DNA of 64,000 nucleotides from Asanoa hainanensis. GTDB taxonomy: Bacteria > Actinomycetota > Actinomycetes > Mycobacteriales > Micromonosporaceae. The notes below the pieces were generated by a model. The model saw only the letters and a list, made by a program, of their open reading frames with translations. It did not search any database and was not told the origin of the DNA. A program made the translations under genes and the position numbers. The stretch lies in the NCBI RefSeq assembly GCF_900188485.1, contig NZ_FZPH01000018.1:1-64000 (forward strand), in the 5' to 3' direction. This document shows, piece after piece, positions 35,639 to 44,005 of the stretch (the stretch's first letter is position 1; each line of letters opens with the position of its first letter).

Positions 35639-37204
35639 GTGACTCTCCTCGCCGACACCGACTTCCGTCGCTACTGGCTGTCCCGGATGGTGTCGGTCAC
35701 CGGCTCGCTGGTGACCTACGTCGTGCTGCCGGTGTTGATCTACTCGGTGACCGGCTCGGCACTCTGGACCGCGCTGGTCGTCGTCGCCGAGGGCCTGCCC
35801 TACCTGTGCTTCGGCCTGTTCGCCGGCGCCCTCGCCGACCGCCTCGACCGCCGCCGGGTGATGGTGACCGCCGACCTGGTCAACGCGGTGGTGCTGGGCT
35901 CGATCCCGGCCGCCTACGCCTTCGGCGTGCTGACCGCGCCACACGTGCTGGTCGTGGCGTTCCTGACCCAGATCTTCTTCGTCTTCTTCGACGCCGCCAA
36001 CTTCGGCGCCCTGCCGGCCCTGGTCGGCCGGTCCCGCATCGCGTCCGCCAACTCGGCCGTCCACGGCGGCGGCACGGTGCTGGAGCTCGTCGTGCCGGGC
36101 CTCGCGGGCGTGCTGCTCACGGTGGCCCAGCCGGCACCGCTGCTGGTCGTCGACGCGGTCTCGTTCGCGGTGTCGGCGTTGCTGGTGCGGGCGATCGCGG
36201 CACCGTTGCAGGTCGGCGAGGTGGGCCCGTCGCCGGGCCTGCTGCGCGACATCTGCGAGGGCCTCGTCTTCCTGGGCCGGCAACCCATCGTGCGCACGCA
36301 GACCATCGTCGGCTGCCTGCAGTCGATGACCGGCGGGGCGTTCATGGGCCAGTTCGTGCCCTGGCTCGACCAGACGCTGGGAGTCCGCGCACCGGACGCC
36401 CGGCTCGGTGTCCTCTATGGAGTCTGGGGTGCCGGCGGCATCGTGGCTGCCCTGCTGTTCCCACGCGTCGCCCGGCGCATGGGAGAGCCGAGGGTCACGT
36501 TGTGGTTCCTGCCTTTGTCGGCGCTGTTCGGCTTGGCGTGCGGGCTGGCCACCAACTGGATGGTGGCCGCGGTGCTGCTGGCCCTGTGGGCGATCGTCTA
36601 TTCGGTGGTCATCCTCACGGCCATCACACTGCGGCAACGCGTCACACCGGACCGACTACAGAGCCGCGTGAACACGGCCGGCCGAATGCTCTCGTTCGGC
36701 GTGGGCTGGCCACTCGGAGCCCTCATCGGCGGCGTCGTCTCGGAGACGACAAACCCGCGGACCGCGATCATCGTCACGGCAGCGATGAGCGGGCTCGGGG
36801 TGATCGTCGCCTGGCTGTCGCCACTGCGGCGCCTGGCAGGCGAACCGATCCCGGACGCCGACGACACCGACCCACCCACAGACGCGGCGGTGATCGCGGG
36901 CGCCGCGGGGACGGCGGTGGGCGCCGGCGTGGCGGCTGTCGAGGGCGCGGGCGCCGCAGTAGGCGCGGGCATGGCGGCAGATGCGGGCGTGGGCGCCGAC
37001 ATGCGGGCGGGCGTGGCGGCAGATGCGCGCGTGGGCGCCGACATGCGGGCGGGCGTGGCGGCAGATGCCCGCACGGCACCAGGCACCGCGGCGGCGGGAG
37101 CCGATGCGGTCACGGGCGTGGCGGTGGATGGGCGCACTGCGGCAGTGGATGCGGAGGCCGTTGGATGCGGCCGGGAGAAGGGTGCGGATCGGGTTGAAGC
37201 GTAG
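35639..37204 (+). CDS. MFS transporter with repetitive C-terminal tail
   Basis: 521 residues from GTG 35639. The first ~405 form 12 TM helices of the EntS/MFS_3 type: DTDFRRYWLSRMVSVTGS, GALADRLDRRRVM (motif A) and ANFGALPALVGRSRIASANS. They resemble exporters of siderophores, macrolides or tetracyclines. The last ~115 residues are Ala/Gly/Asp/Thr-rich and include 14-residue units built on AADARVGADMRAGV. Such a tail is not part of the family and is either cytoplasmic disorder or a run-on from lost sequence. The 267-bp gap to the next gene shows nothing recognisable. Confidence 0.82.
   Translation: MTLLADTDFRRYWLSRMVSVTGSLVTYVVLPVLIYSVTGSALWTALVVVAEGLPYLCFGLFAGALADRLDRRRVMVTADLVNAVVLGSIPAAYAFGVLTAPHVLVVAFLTQIFFVFFDAANFGALPALVGRSRIASANSAVHGGGTVLELVVPGLAGVLLTVAQPAPLLVVDAVSFAVSALLVRAIAAPLQVGEVGPSPGLLRDICEGLVFLGRQPIVRTQTIVGCLQSMTGGAFMGQFVPWLDQTLGVRAPDARLGVLYGVWGAGGIVAALLFPRVARRMGEPRVTLWFLPLSALFGLACGLATNWMVAAVLLALWAIVYSVVILTAITLRQRVTPDRLQSRVNTAGRMLSFGVGWPLGALIGGVVSETTNPRTAIIVTAAMSGLGVIVAWLSPLRRLAGEPIPDADDTDPPTDAAVIAGAAGTAVGAGVAAVEGAGAAVGAGMAADAGVGADMRAGVAADARVGADMRAGVAADARTAPGTAAAGADAVTGVAVDGRTAAVDAEAVGCGREKGADRVEA
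36974..37072 (+). repeat. 42-bp in-frame tandem repeat in the MFS gene tail
   Basis: Units start at 36974, 37016 and (partial) 37058. Each encodes 14 residues of the form AADAxVGADMRAGV. Units one and two differ at only a few bases, suggesting recent slippage. Confidence 0.75.
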
Positions 37205-37471
37205 GTCGCCGTTCGGCGAGATTCTGGAGCAGTGCGGCGATCGGGCCTCGGCGCTCGGCAGGCGTTGTTCGTCAATGGCTGTGGCACGGTCGGCCTGCTG
37301 GGCTCGAAGCGGAACCAGTTGAGCCGCGCCGTCGCGTCGGAACAGCGGGCAAGCCGAAGTGCCTCGTCGACGCGTGGTCGGGGTGGCCGTGCCTCCTCCC
37401 GCGGGCCCTGCCCACGTGGTCCAGAGCCGCGCGTCGTCCGTGGGTCGAGCCCGACCTCGTCCAGACTCGTG

Positions 37472-39874
37472 TCAGCCTCGGATTCGGGTGTTGTCCGGGT
37501 CGTACAAGGGTTCTCGGGTGACTGTGGCGTGCTGCCATTCGCCGAACATGCCTACCTCGACCCGATCGCCCTCGGCCACCGTGGACGGCAGGTAGGCGTA
37601 GGCGATCGACGCCTCGACGCGGTAGCCGTAGCCGCCTGAGGTCACGCGGCCGACCGCGGCGCCGGCTGTCCGGACCGGTTCCGTGCCCAGGCAGACCATC
37701 GACGGGTCGTCCAGGACCAGGCAGCGCAGGCGGCGTTCGGGGGCGGCAGCACGGAGGGCCTCGCTGCCCAGGAAGTCCTTGTCCGTGCGGACGGCGAACG
37801 ACAACCCGGCCTCGTGCGGCGTCGTCTCGGGGGTGATGTCGGAGCCCCAGACGCGGTAGCCCTTCTCCAGCCGCATCGACTCGATCGCGCGGTAGCCGGC
37901 CGGTCGTAAGCCGTGCGGTGCCCCCGCTTCGACCAGGAGGTCCCACAAGGTCAACACGTACTCGGTGCTCGCGTAGAGCTCCCAGCCGAACTCGCCGACG
38001 AAGGTGACCCGCTGGGCCAGCACCGGCACCGGTCCGAGGGTGATTCGGCTCGCCCGCATGAAGCGGGCGTCCAGGTCGCCGTCGACCAGCGGTGCCACGA
38101 TCTCGCGTGCCGCCGGGCCCCACAGGCACAGGCACCCGGAGGCGCCGGTGACGTCGTCGATCACGACGTCCGAGGGGGCGTGGCGGCGCAGCCACGCGGC
38201 GTCGCGTACACCCGACGCCGTGCTCGTCACCACGCGGAAATGGTCTTCGGCCAGGCGGGTCACCGTCAGGTCGGCTTCGATTCCCGCGCGGGCGTTGAGC
38301 AACTGCGTGTAGGCGACGCCGCCTACCGGGCGGTCGACGTCGTTCGCGCACATCCATTGCAGGAACGTGGCCGCGCCGGCGCCGCGGACGTCGAGCTTCG
38401 CGAACGACGACTGGTCGAACAGTCCCGCCGCCGACGCGGTGGCCCGGCACTCGGCCGCGATCGCCGGCGACCAGGTGCGACCGGCCCAACCCGCGGGGCG
38501 GGCCGCGTCGGGGTCACCCGGCCGCACACCGAACCAGTTGACCCGCTCCCACCCGGCCTTCTCGCCGAGGGCAGCCGCACCGGTCCGCGGCCAGATGGCC
38601 GACCGGCGCAACGGTCGTCCGGCCGTCCACTCGGTGTGGGGATAGACCACGTCGTAGTAGCGGGAGTACGCGTCGAGCGCCTTCGCCGTTGCCCAGGAAC
38701 GGCTGGCCGCGTGCGCGCCGAAGCGGCGAATGTCCATATGCGACACGTCGTATTCGGGCTGGCCGTCGACGATCCACTCGGCCAGCACTTTGCCCACACC
38801 ACCGGCGGCGGCCAGGCCGTGTACGCAGAAGCCCGCCGCCACCCAGAAGCCGCGCACCGCGGTCTCACCCAATAGGAACTCGCCGTCGGGGGTGAAGGCC
38901 TCCGCGCCGTTGACCACCCGGGCGATCGAGGCCGAACGCAACGAAGGCACCCGATGTTGCCCCGCCGCCCAGGACTCCGCGAACAGGTCCAGCTCCGGCG
39001 GGAACAGCGCCCGTGGCGACGCCAGCGGCGGGCCCGAAGCAGGCCAGCACACCGACGGCGTGCGGATGTAGCCGCCGATCAACAGCCCGTCCGGTGTCGC
39101 CGCCTCGTCGGAGCCCCGGAAGTAGACGATGTGGTCCGGGTCCCGGACCGTCGGCAGGGCAGGCACGTCGGAGAGCGGCAGCGGGGAGCTGACCACGTAC
39201 TGGTGCTTGATCGGCACGACCGGGACCGAGACCCCGGCCAGCCCGCCCACGTGACCGGCCGCCGCGCCCGCCGCGTTGACCACGATCTCGGTGGCGACGC
39301 GGCCCCGCGACGTGTGCACCGCGCGCACCCGGCCGTCGACCACCTCGACCCCGGTCACCGCCGTGCCGGTGGCGAACGAGACCCCGAGCGCGCGGGCGCC
39401 CGCGGCGAGCGCGCCGGCCAACCGGTCGGGCCGCAGGTAGCCGTCGCCCGGGAGCCAACCCGCCAGCAGCACGTCGGCGACCTCGAGAAACGGAAGACGG
39501 TCAGCCAGCTCAGCAGGGGAGAGCAGCTCCAGCGACAGCCCGTACGTGGTCGCCGACGACGCCTGCCGCAGCAGCTCCTCGACCCGCGCAGCGGTCGTGG
39601 CCAGGCGGACACCGCCCACGCCGCGCCACCCGGAGTCGAAGCCAAGGCCGGCCAGCTCCGCGTACAGGCCCGACGAGTACATGATCATGCGCGTCTGGCT
39701 GATCGTCGAGCGCAGTTGGCCGACGAAACCCGCCGAGTGCCAGGTGGTTCCCTCGGTCAGCTCGTGCTGCTCGACGACCAGGACGTCTGTCCAGCCGAGC
39801 CGGGCCAGGTGGTACGCGATGCTGCAGCCCGCGACCCCGCCGCCGACGATCACCACACGCGCATCAGTCCGCAC
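37472..39874 (-). CDS. FAD-dependent oxidoreductase-GcvT fusion (dimethylglycine/sarcosine dehydrogenase-like)
   Basis: About 800 residues from GTG 39874 (AGGA upstream). The frame is open 7 codons further to a TTG. The N-terminal DAO domain has VVIVGGGVAGCSIAYHLARLG and GTTWHSAG, the His of which carries covalent FAD in DMGDH-type enzymes. The second half is a GcvT/aminomethyltransferase fold that in relatives passes the released one-carbon unit to tetrahydrofolate. Relatives demethylate dimethylglycine or sarcosine; PuuB-like amine oxidases share the first domain only. It is divergent from the kinase of the gamma-glutamylation cluster, with 135 bp between starts, so joint control is likely. 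Confidence 0.87.
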   Translation of the reverse strand: MRTDARVVIVGGGVAGCSIAYHLARLGWTDVLVVEQHELTEGTTWHSAGFVGQLRSTISQTRMIMYSSGLYAELAGLGFDSGWRGVGGVRLATTAARVEELLRQASSATTYGLSLELLSPAELADRLPFLEVADVLLAGWLPGDGYLRPDRLAGALAAGARALGVSFATGTAVTGVEVVDGRVRAVHTSRGRVATEIVVNAAGAAAGHVGGLAGVSVPVVPIKHQYVVSSPLPLSDVPALPTVRDPDHIVYFRGSDEAATPDGLLIGGYIRTPSVCWPASGPPLASPRALFPPELDLFAESWAAGQHRVPSLRSASIARVVNGAEAFTPDGEFLLGETAVRGFWVAAGFCVHGLAAAGGVGKVLAEWIVDGQPEYDVSHMDIRRFGAHAASRSWATAKALDAYSRYYDVVYPHTEWTAGRPLRRSAIWPRTGAAALGEKAGWERVNWFGVRPGDPDAARPAGWAGRTWSPAIAAECRATASAAGLFDQSSFAKLDVRGAGAATFLQWMCANDVDRPVGGVAYTQLLNARAGIEADLTVTRLAEDHFRVVTSTASGVRDAAWLRRHAPSDVVIDDVTGASGCLCLWGPAAREIVAPLVDGDLDARFMRASRITLGPVPVLAQRVTFVGEFGWELYASTEYVLTLWDLLVEAGAPHGLRPAGYRAIESMRLEKGYRVWGSDITPETTPHEAGLSFAVRTDKDFLGSEALRAAAPERRLRCLVLDDPSMVCLGTEPVRTAGAAVGRVTSGGYGYRVEASIAYAYLPSTVAEGDRVEVGMFGEWQHATVTREPLYDPDNTRIRG

Positions 39875-39897
39875 CTGCGCAGTCCTACCACCCAAAA

Positions 39898-39908
39898 AGG
39901 TATGACCA
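39898..39908. promoter_or_regulatory. Candidate GntR/FadR-type operator
   Basis: AGGTATGACCA fits the GT-N3-AC pattern typical of FadR-subfamily sites. It lies in the divergent promoter region between the oxidase/GcvT gene and the kinase gene, 24 bp before the former's start. A GntR/FCD regulator is encoded 2.7 kb away. Confidence 0.35.
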
Positions 39909-40009
39909 AATCAGCTATCCGGTCAGTGAACTTTTATCCTCGTGAGTATTGACCGGGGTGATCACGGAGGCGAACACTCCCGCCTAAGACGCGCCATGCG
40001 GAGGCGGGC

Positions 40010-40954
40010 ATGCGGATGGCGGAGCGACCTGAGGCCGACGAGGTGCTGCGGCGTGTGCCGCGTTTCGCCGGGCGGCCGGTGCGCACCACCCCGATCGCGG
40101 GTGGACTGTCGCACCACATCTGGCGGGTCGACACCGGCGGGCGCAGTTACCTGCTGCGCGTACTCGATCCGGCGGTCTCCGCCGCTGGTCTTGGTGTCTC
40201 GCCCGCGCAGGAGATCGAGAACACCCTGCGCGCGGCCGACAGCGGGGCCGGGGCCCGGGTGATCGAGGTGATGCCGGACGTACCCGCGCTCGTGCTCGAG
40301 TTCCTGCCCGGGCGCACGCTGCACGCCGACGACGTGCGCGACCCCGCGACGATCCGGAAGATCGCCGCCGCCTGCCGCAAGCTCCACACCGGCCCGCGGT
40401 TCACCAACGACTTCGACATCGTCGCCAAGCGGCGGGAACTCCTCGACCTCTGCGCGCGACACGACCTGCGAGTGCCGGCCGGCTACCACGATCGCGAGTC
40501 CGAAGTGGATGCGATCGCGCGGGCCGTCGAACAACGACAAACCAGGCCGTGCCACAACGACCTGCTCCCCGAGAACTTCATCGACGTGGCCGGCGAGGTA
40601 CGCATCGTCGACTACCAGCTGTCCGGCAACAACGACCCGGCTTTCGAGCTGGGTGACATAGCGGCCGAGGCCGACTTCGACCCCGACCGGACGGCGGCTC
40701 TGACGGCCGCCTACTTCGGCACAGAGAGCACGCCCGCGTTGCACGCGCGGGTGCGGCTCAACCTGATCCTGTCCAACGTCACCTGGACGCTCTGGTTCTC
40801 CGTGCACCACGGGCTGCTGCGGGCGCCGGGGTCGACGTTCGACTACTGGAACGAAGCGGCCGACAAATGGGCCCGCGCCACCAACGATCTCGACGCGCCC
40901 GACCTGGGTCGTCTGATCGACACCGCCGCGGGCCGCCCGGCCACCCCGTTATGA
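40010..40954 (+). CDS. Choline-kinase-like/APH-fold phosphotransferase
   Basis: 314 residues (second in-frame ATG at 40016). APH/choline-kinase motifs: TTPIAGGLSHHIWRVDTGG (nucleotide loop), PCHNDLLPENFID (Brenner HxDxxxxN catalytic loop) and IVDYQLSGNNDPAFELGD (metal Asp). NN-DPAFELG is typical of the LicA/choline-ethanolamine kinase group. It would phosphorylate a small amino-alcohol in the cytoplasm. It is the first gene rightward in the amine cluster, 21 bp ahead of the permease, which suggests an amino-alcohol or related substrate for the whole cluster (inference). Confidence 0.82.
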   Translation: MRMAERPEADEVLRRVPRFAGRPVRTTPIAGGLSHHIWRVDTGGRSYLLRVLDPAVSAAGLGVSPAQEIENTLRAADSGAGARVIEVMPDVPALVLEFLPGRTLHADDVRDPATIRKIAAACRKLHTGPRFTNDFDIVAKRRELLDLCARHDLRVPAGYHDRESEVDAIARAVEQRQTRPCHNDLLPENFIDVAGEVRIVDYQLSGNNDPAFELGDIAAEADFDPDRTAALTAAYFGTESTPALHARVRLNLILSNVTWTLWFSVHHGLLRAPGSTFDYWNEAADKWARATNDLDAPDLGRLIDTAAGRPATPL

Positions 40955-40975
40955 CCACCTCAGGGAGGTGTCGCA

Positions 40976-42550
40976 GTGACGACCACGTCGCCCGAAACGG
41001 GTGAGCAGCCATTGGACGAAGATGCCCAGCGGCTCGCGGAGCTCGGCTACAAGCAGGAACTCCGGCGCAAGTGGAGCGGATTCTCCAACTTCGCCATCTC
41101 GTTCTCCATCATCTCGATCCTGGCCGGCTGCTTCACCACCTTCGGCCAAGCCTGGAACAACGGCGGCCCAGTCGCGATCTCCTGGGGTTGGCCCCTGATC
41201 TCGATCTTCATCCTGATCATCGGCCTCTGTTTGTCCGAGCTGGTCTCCGCCTATCCCACCGCCGGCGGCATCTACTGGTGGGCCGCGAAGATGGGCAAGC
41301 CGGTGCACGGCTGGTTCACCGGTTGGCTCAACCTGGTGGGCCTGATCGCGGTCACCGCGTCGGTCGACTACGGCTGTGCGACGTTCCTCAACCTGACCCT
41401 GTCGGCGCTCTTCGACGGCTGGGCCGGGACGCTCAACCAGGCGTTCCTGCTGTTCGTGATCATCCTGGCCCTGCACGGCATCATCAACATCTGGGGCCAC
41501 GCGATCATCGACATCCTGCAGAACGTCTCGGTCTGGTGGCACGTCGCCGGTGCGGCGGCGGTCGTCCTGATTCTGATCATCGTTCCGGACAACCACCAGA
41601 GCTTCCAGTTCGTCTTCACCGAGCGCTTCAACAACTCGGGCTTCGGCGACGGCGACCACAACGGCCTGATGTTCTGGTTCTTCATCCTGCCGCTCGGGTT
41701 CCTGCTGACCCAGTACACGATCACCGGTTTCGACGCCTGCGCCCACGTCTCGGAGGAGACCCGCGGCGCCTCGCACGCCGCGGCCCGCGGTCTCTGGCAG
41801 TCGATCTTCTACTCGGCGATCGGTGGCTGGATCCTGCTGCTCGCGTTCCTGTTCGCGGCCACGGACGTCGACGCGATCAACGAGGCAGGCGGCTTCTCGG
41901 GCGCCATCTTCGAGACCGCGCTCACCCCGGTGATGTTCAAGATCGTCATCATCATCTCCACCATCGGCCAGTTCTTCTGCGGCATGAGCTGCGTGACGTC
42001 GATGTCGCGGATGACGTACGCGTTCAGCCGTGACCGCGCGGTCCCGGGCTGGCGACTCTGGTCGAAGGTCAACCGCGACGGCACTCCCGTGTACGCGATC
42101 GTCGCCGGCACCGTCGCCGGTGGCGTGCTGACGCTGCCGGCGCTCTACCAGTACAACGGCATCCCGGTCGCCTTCTACGCGGTCGTCTCGGTCGCGGTCA
42201 TCGGCCTGTACCTGGCGTTCCTCATCCCGATCGCGCTGCGCCTGCGCCTGGGCGACGCGTTCCGGCCGGGTCCGTGGACGCTCGGCAAGCGCTACAAGGT
42301 GCTCGGCTGGATCGCGGTCATCGAGATCGCGGTGATCTCGATCTACTTCATCCTGCCGTTCACCCCGGCCGCGGTCCCGTTCAGCGACGACTTCACCTGG
42401 AGCGCGGTCAACTACGCCCCGCTGGCGGTCGGTGGTGTGCTCCTGGCGGTCTGGATCTGGTGGCGGGTCTCCGCCCGCAAGTGGTTCACGGGCCCCCGCC
42501 GTACAGTCGACGAACCGGACACGTCCGGCGCCAGCACGCCCACGCCCTGA
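40976..42550 (+). CDS. APC-family amino acid/amine permease
   Basis: 524 residues from GTG 40976 with GGGAGG upstream. About 12 TM helices. The start QRLAELGYKQELRRKWSGFSNF followed by AISFSIISILAGCFTTFGQA is typical of the amino-acid/choline transporter group of APC permeases related to GABA permeases. AYPTAGGIYWW is the conserved TM3 motif. It takes up an amine or amino acid with protons or sodium. It follows the kinase by 21 bp and is followed by a perfect hairpin, then the regulator. Confidence 0.88.
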   Translation: MTTTSPETGEQPLDEDAQRLAELGYKQELRRKWSGFSNFAISFSIISILAGCFTTFGQAWNNGGPVAISWGWPLISIFILIIGLCLSELVSAYPTAGGIYWWAAKMGKPVHGWFTGWLNLVGLIAVTASVDYGCATFLNLTLSALFDGWAGTLNQAFLLFVIILALHGIINIWGHAIIDILQNVSVWWHVAGAAAVVLILIIVPDNHQSFQFVFTERFNNSGFGDGDHNGLMFWFFILPLGFLLTQYTITGFDACAHVSEETRGASHAAARGLWQSIFYSAIGGWILLLAFLFAATDVDAINEAGGFSGAIFETALTPVMFKIVIIISTIGQFFCGMSCVTSMSRMTYAFSRDRAVPGWRLWSKVNRDGTPVYAIVAGTVAGGVLTLPALYQYNGIPVAFYAVVSVAVIGLYLAFLIPIALRLRLGDAFRPGPWTLGKRYKVLGWIAVIEIAVISIYFILPFTPAAVPFSDDFTWSAVNYAPLAVGGVLLAVWIWWRVSARKWFTGPRRTVDEPDTSGASTPTP

Positions 42551-42570
42551 CCCTCGGGCCTTCGGCTCCT

Positions 42571-42597
42571 CCGCGACCGGCACGCCGCCGGTCGCGG
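42571..42597 (+). terminator. Hairpin between permease and regulator genes
   Basis: An 11-bp perfect stem, CCGCGACCGGC with GCCGGTCGCGG, and an ACGCC loop, 20 bp after the permease stop. No T-run. Likely a terminator or attenuator setting the regulator apart. Confidence 0.6.
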
Positions 42598-42630
42598 GGG
42601 AGAGGCCACATCCATTTGGGGGTACGCGCA

Positions 42631-43950
42631 ATGCCTACCGACGCGGTCCGCCCACCGCCCCGGCGACCCCGCCCGGCCAAGCCCGCCCAGCCCGCCGCCC
42701 CCGGACCCACCGACGTCCCACCGGACCCCGCCGCGACCTCGCCCGGCCCGCGCAAGCGGGTCGTTCCTGCGGACAGCGTGGCAGCACTGGCGGCGGACTC
42801 CCGTCCGCCAGCGAACGCGGCGTCGGTGGCGGAGTCGGGTGGCCCCCGATCCAGGAAAGCCGCGGACCGCGCGACCGCCACGCACCCGCAACAGCCATCC
42901 AACCACCGCAGGCAGAGGCCCGCCGCATCCCCTGACGCAACGGGGGCGGTGGTTGCGGAGATCGTGGAGCCGCGGCGATCGTCTGCCCGTCGTGGGCGAA
43001 AGCCGGCGGCGGATGCATCCGCCGCAGCGGACACGCTCCGGCCGTCCGCACGAACAGCACGGAGGTCGGCCGCGTCCGCTGCGGCGGTGCCCGCCATCGT
43101 GAAGCAGCGCCGTCCCCGCGATCCCGACCCACAAGCCGAGACCAACGACGGCGAACCGCTCGCGCCCCAACCGGACCGGGCCGCGAGGCGGCGTGGGGAT
43201 TCGGCGCCGGCGGTTGCCGGGGTGCCGCTCTGGCGGCCCGTCCGCGGTGGGAACGCGTTCGAGATCACCGTGTCGCGGTTGGCGCAGGCGATTCGGCTCG
43301 GGCTCGTCGGGGCCGGTGACCGGCTCCCCGCCGAACGGGATCTGGCCGAGCAGCTGCAGGTCAGCCGGGTCACGCTCAGGGAAGCCATCCGGGCCCTGCG
43401 CGAGGCCGGCTTTCTCGAGTCGCGACGAGGGCGCACCGGTGGCACCTTCGTGGTCGCGCCGGTCACCGGCGAGGTCGACAAGGGACGGAAGGCCGCGCCG
43501 AAAGCGAAGGGTGCCGCCGAGCTTGCCCGGCAGATGGGCGACAGCCTGCACGACGCCCTCGATTTTCGGCGGGTGCTCGAGCCCGGGGCGGCCGGGCTGG
43601 CCGCCACCCGCACCCTGACCGCCCCCGAGCGGCAACAGCTCGTCGCCTGTCTGGCCGCCTCCCGCGACCGCGACCCGACCACCCGGCGCGTCGCGGACTC
43701 CCGCCTGCACCTGGCCATCGCGGCCGCCGGCGGGAGCCCCTCGCTGGCCGCCGCCGTCGCGGACGTGCAGCTCGCTCTCGACCGGCTGCTGGTCGCGATT
43801 CCTGTGATCAAGAAGAACCTCGACCACTCGGACCGGCAACATACCCGCGTCGTCGACGCGATTCTTGCCGGGGACGCGGCCGCCGCGCGGGCGACGATGG
43901 AGGAGCACTGCGACGCGACCGCCGAACTGCTGCGCGGCTTGCTCGGATGA
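42631..43950 (+). CDS. GntR/FCD (FadR subfamily) regulator with long N-terminal extension
   Basis: 439 residues from ATG 42631, preceded by GGGGG. The GntR winged helix is at about 205-275 (FEITVSRLAQAIRLGLVGAG, then DRLPAERDLAEQLQVSRVTL). The FCD ligand domain is at about 300-435, with metal-type His in DSRLHLAIA, HSDRQHTRVVD and MEEHCDA. The first ~197 residues are Pro/Ala/Arg-rich and disordered; no relative I know has this. An internal GTG at 43222, just before PLWRPVRGGNAFE, would give a normal-sized protein but lacks a clear ribosome site. It is probably the cluster's regulator. Confidence 0.8.
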   Translation: MPTDAVRPPPRRPRPAKPAQPAAPGPTDVPPDPAATSPGPRKRVVPADSVAALAADSRPPANAASVAESGGPRSRKAADRATATHPQQPSNHRRQRPAASPDATGAVVAEIVEPRRSSARRGRKPAADASAAADTLRPSARTARRSAASAAAVPAIVKQRRPRDPDPQAETNDGEPLAPQPDRAARRRGDSAPAVAGVPLWRPVRGGNAFEITVSRLAQAIRLGLVGAGDRLPAERDLAEQLQVSRVTLREAIRALREAGFLESRRGRTGGTFVVAPVTGEVDKGRKAAPKAKGAAELARQMGDSLHDALDFRRVLEPGAAGLAATRTLTAPERQQLVACLAASRDRDPTTRRVADSRLHLAIAAAGGSPSLAAAVADVQLALDRLLVAIPVIKKNLDHSDRQHTRVVDAILAGDAAAARATMEEHCDATAELLRGLLG

Positions 43951-43963
43951 TTGACGCCGTATT

Positions 43964-43979
43964 GGTTTGCTAGTAGACC
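43964..43979. promoter_or_regulatory. Candidate operator/promoter of the ligase operon
   Basis: GGTTTGCTAGTAGACC is a 16-bp imperfect palindrome (6 of 8 pairs, outer GGT/ACC) centred on CTAG, 27 bp before the ligase start. TTGACG (43951-43956) lies 17 bp upstream of TAGACC, a possible -35/-10 pair overlapping it. It is a plausible target of the regulator encoded just upstream. Confidence 0.4.
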
Positions 43980-44005
43980 TTTAAAAAGCTGATGGAGGCG
44001 CGAGG

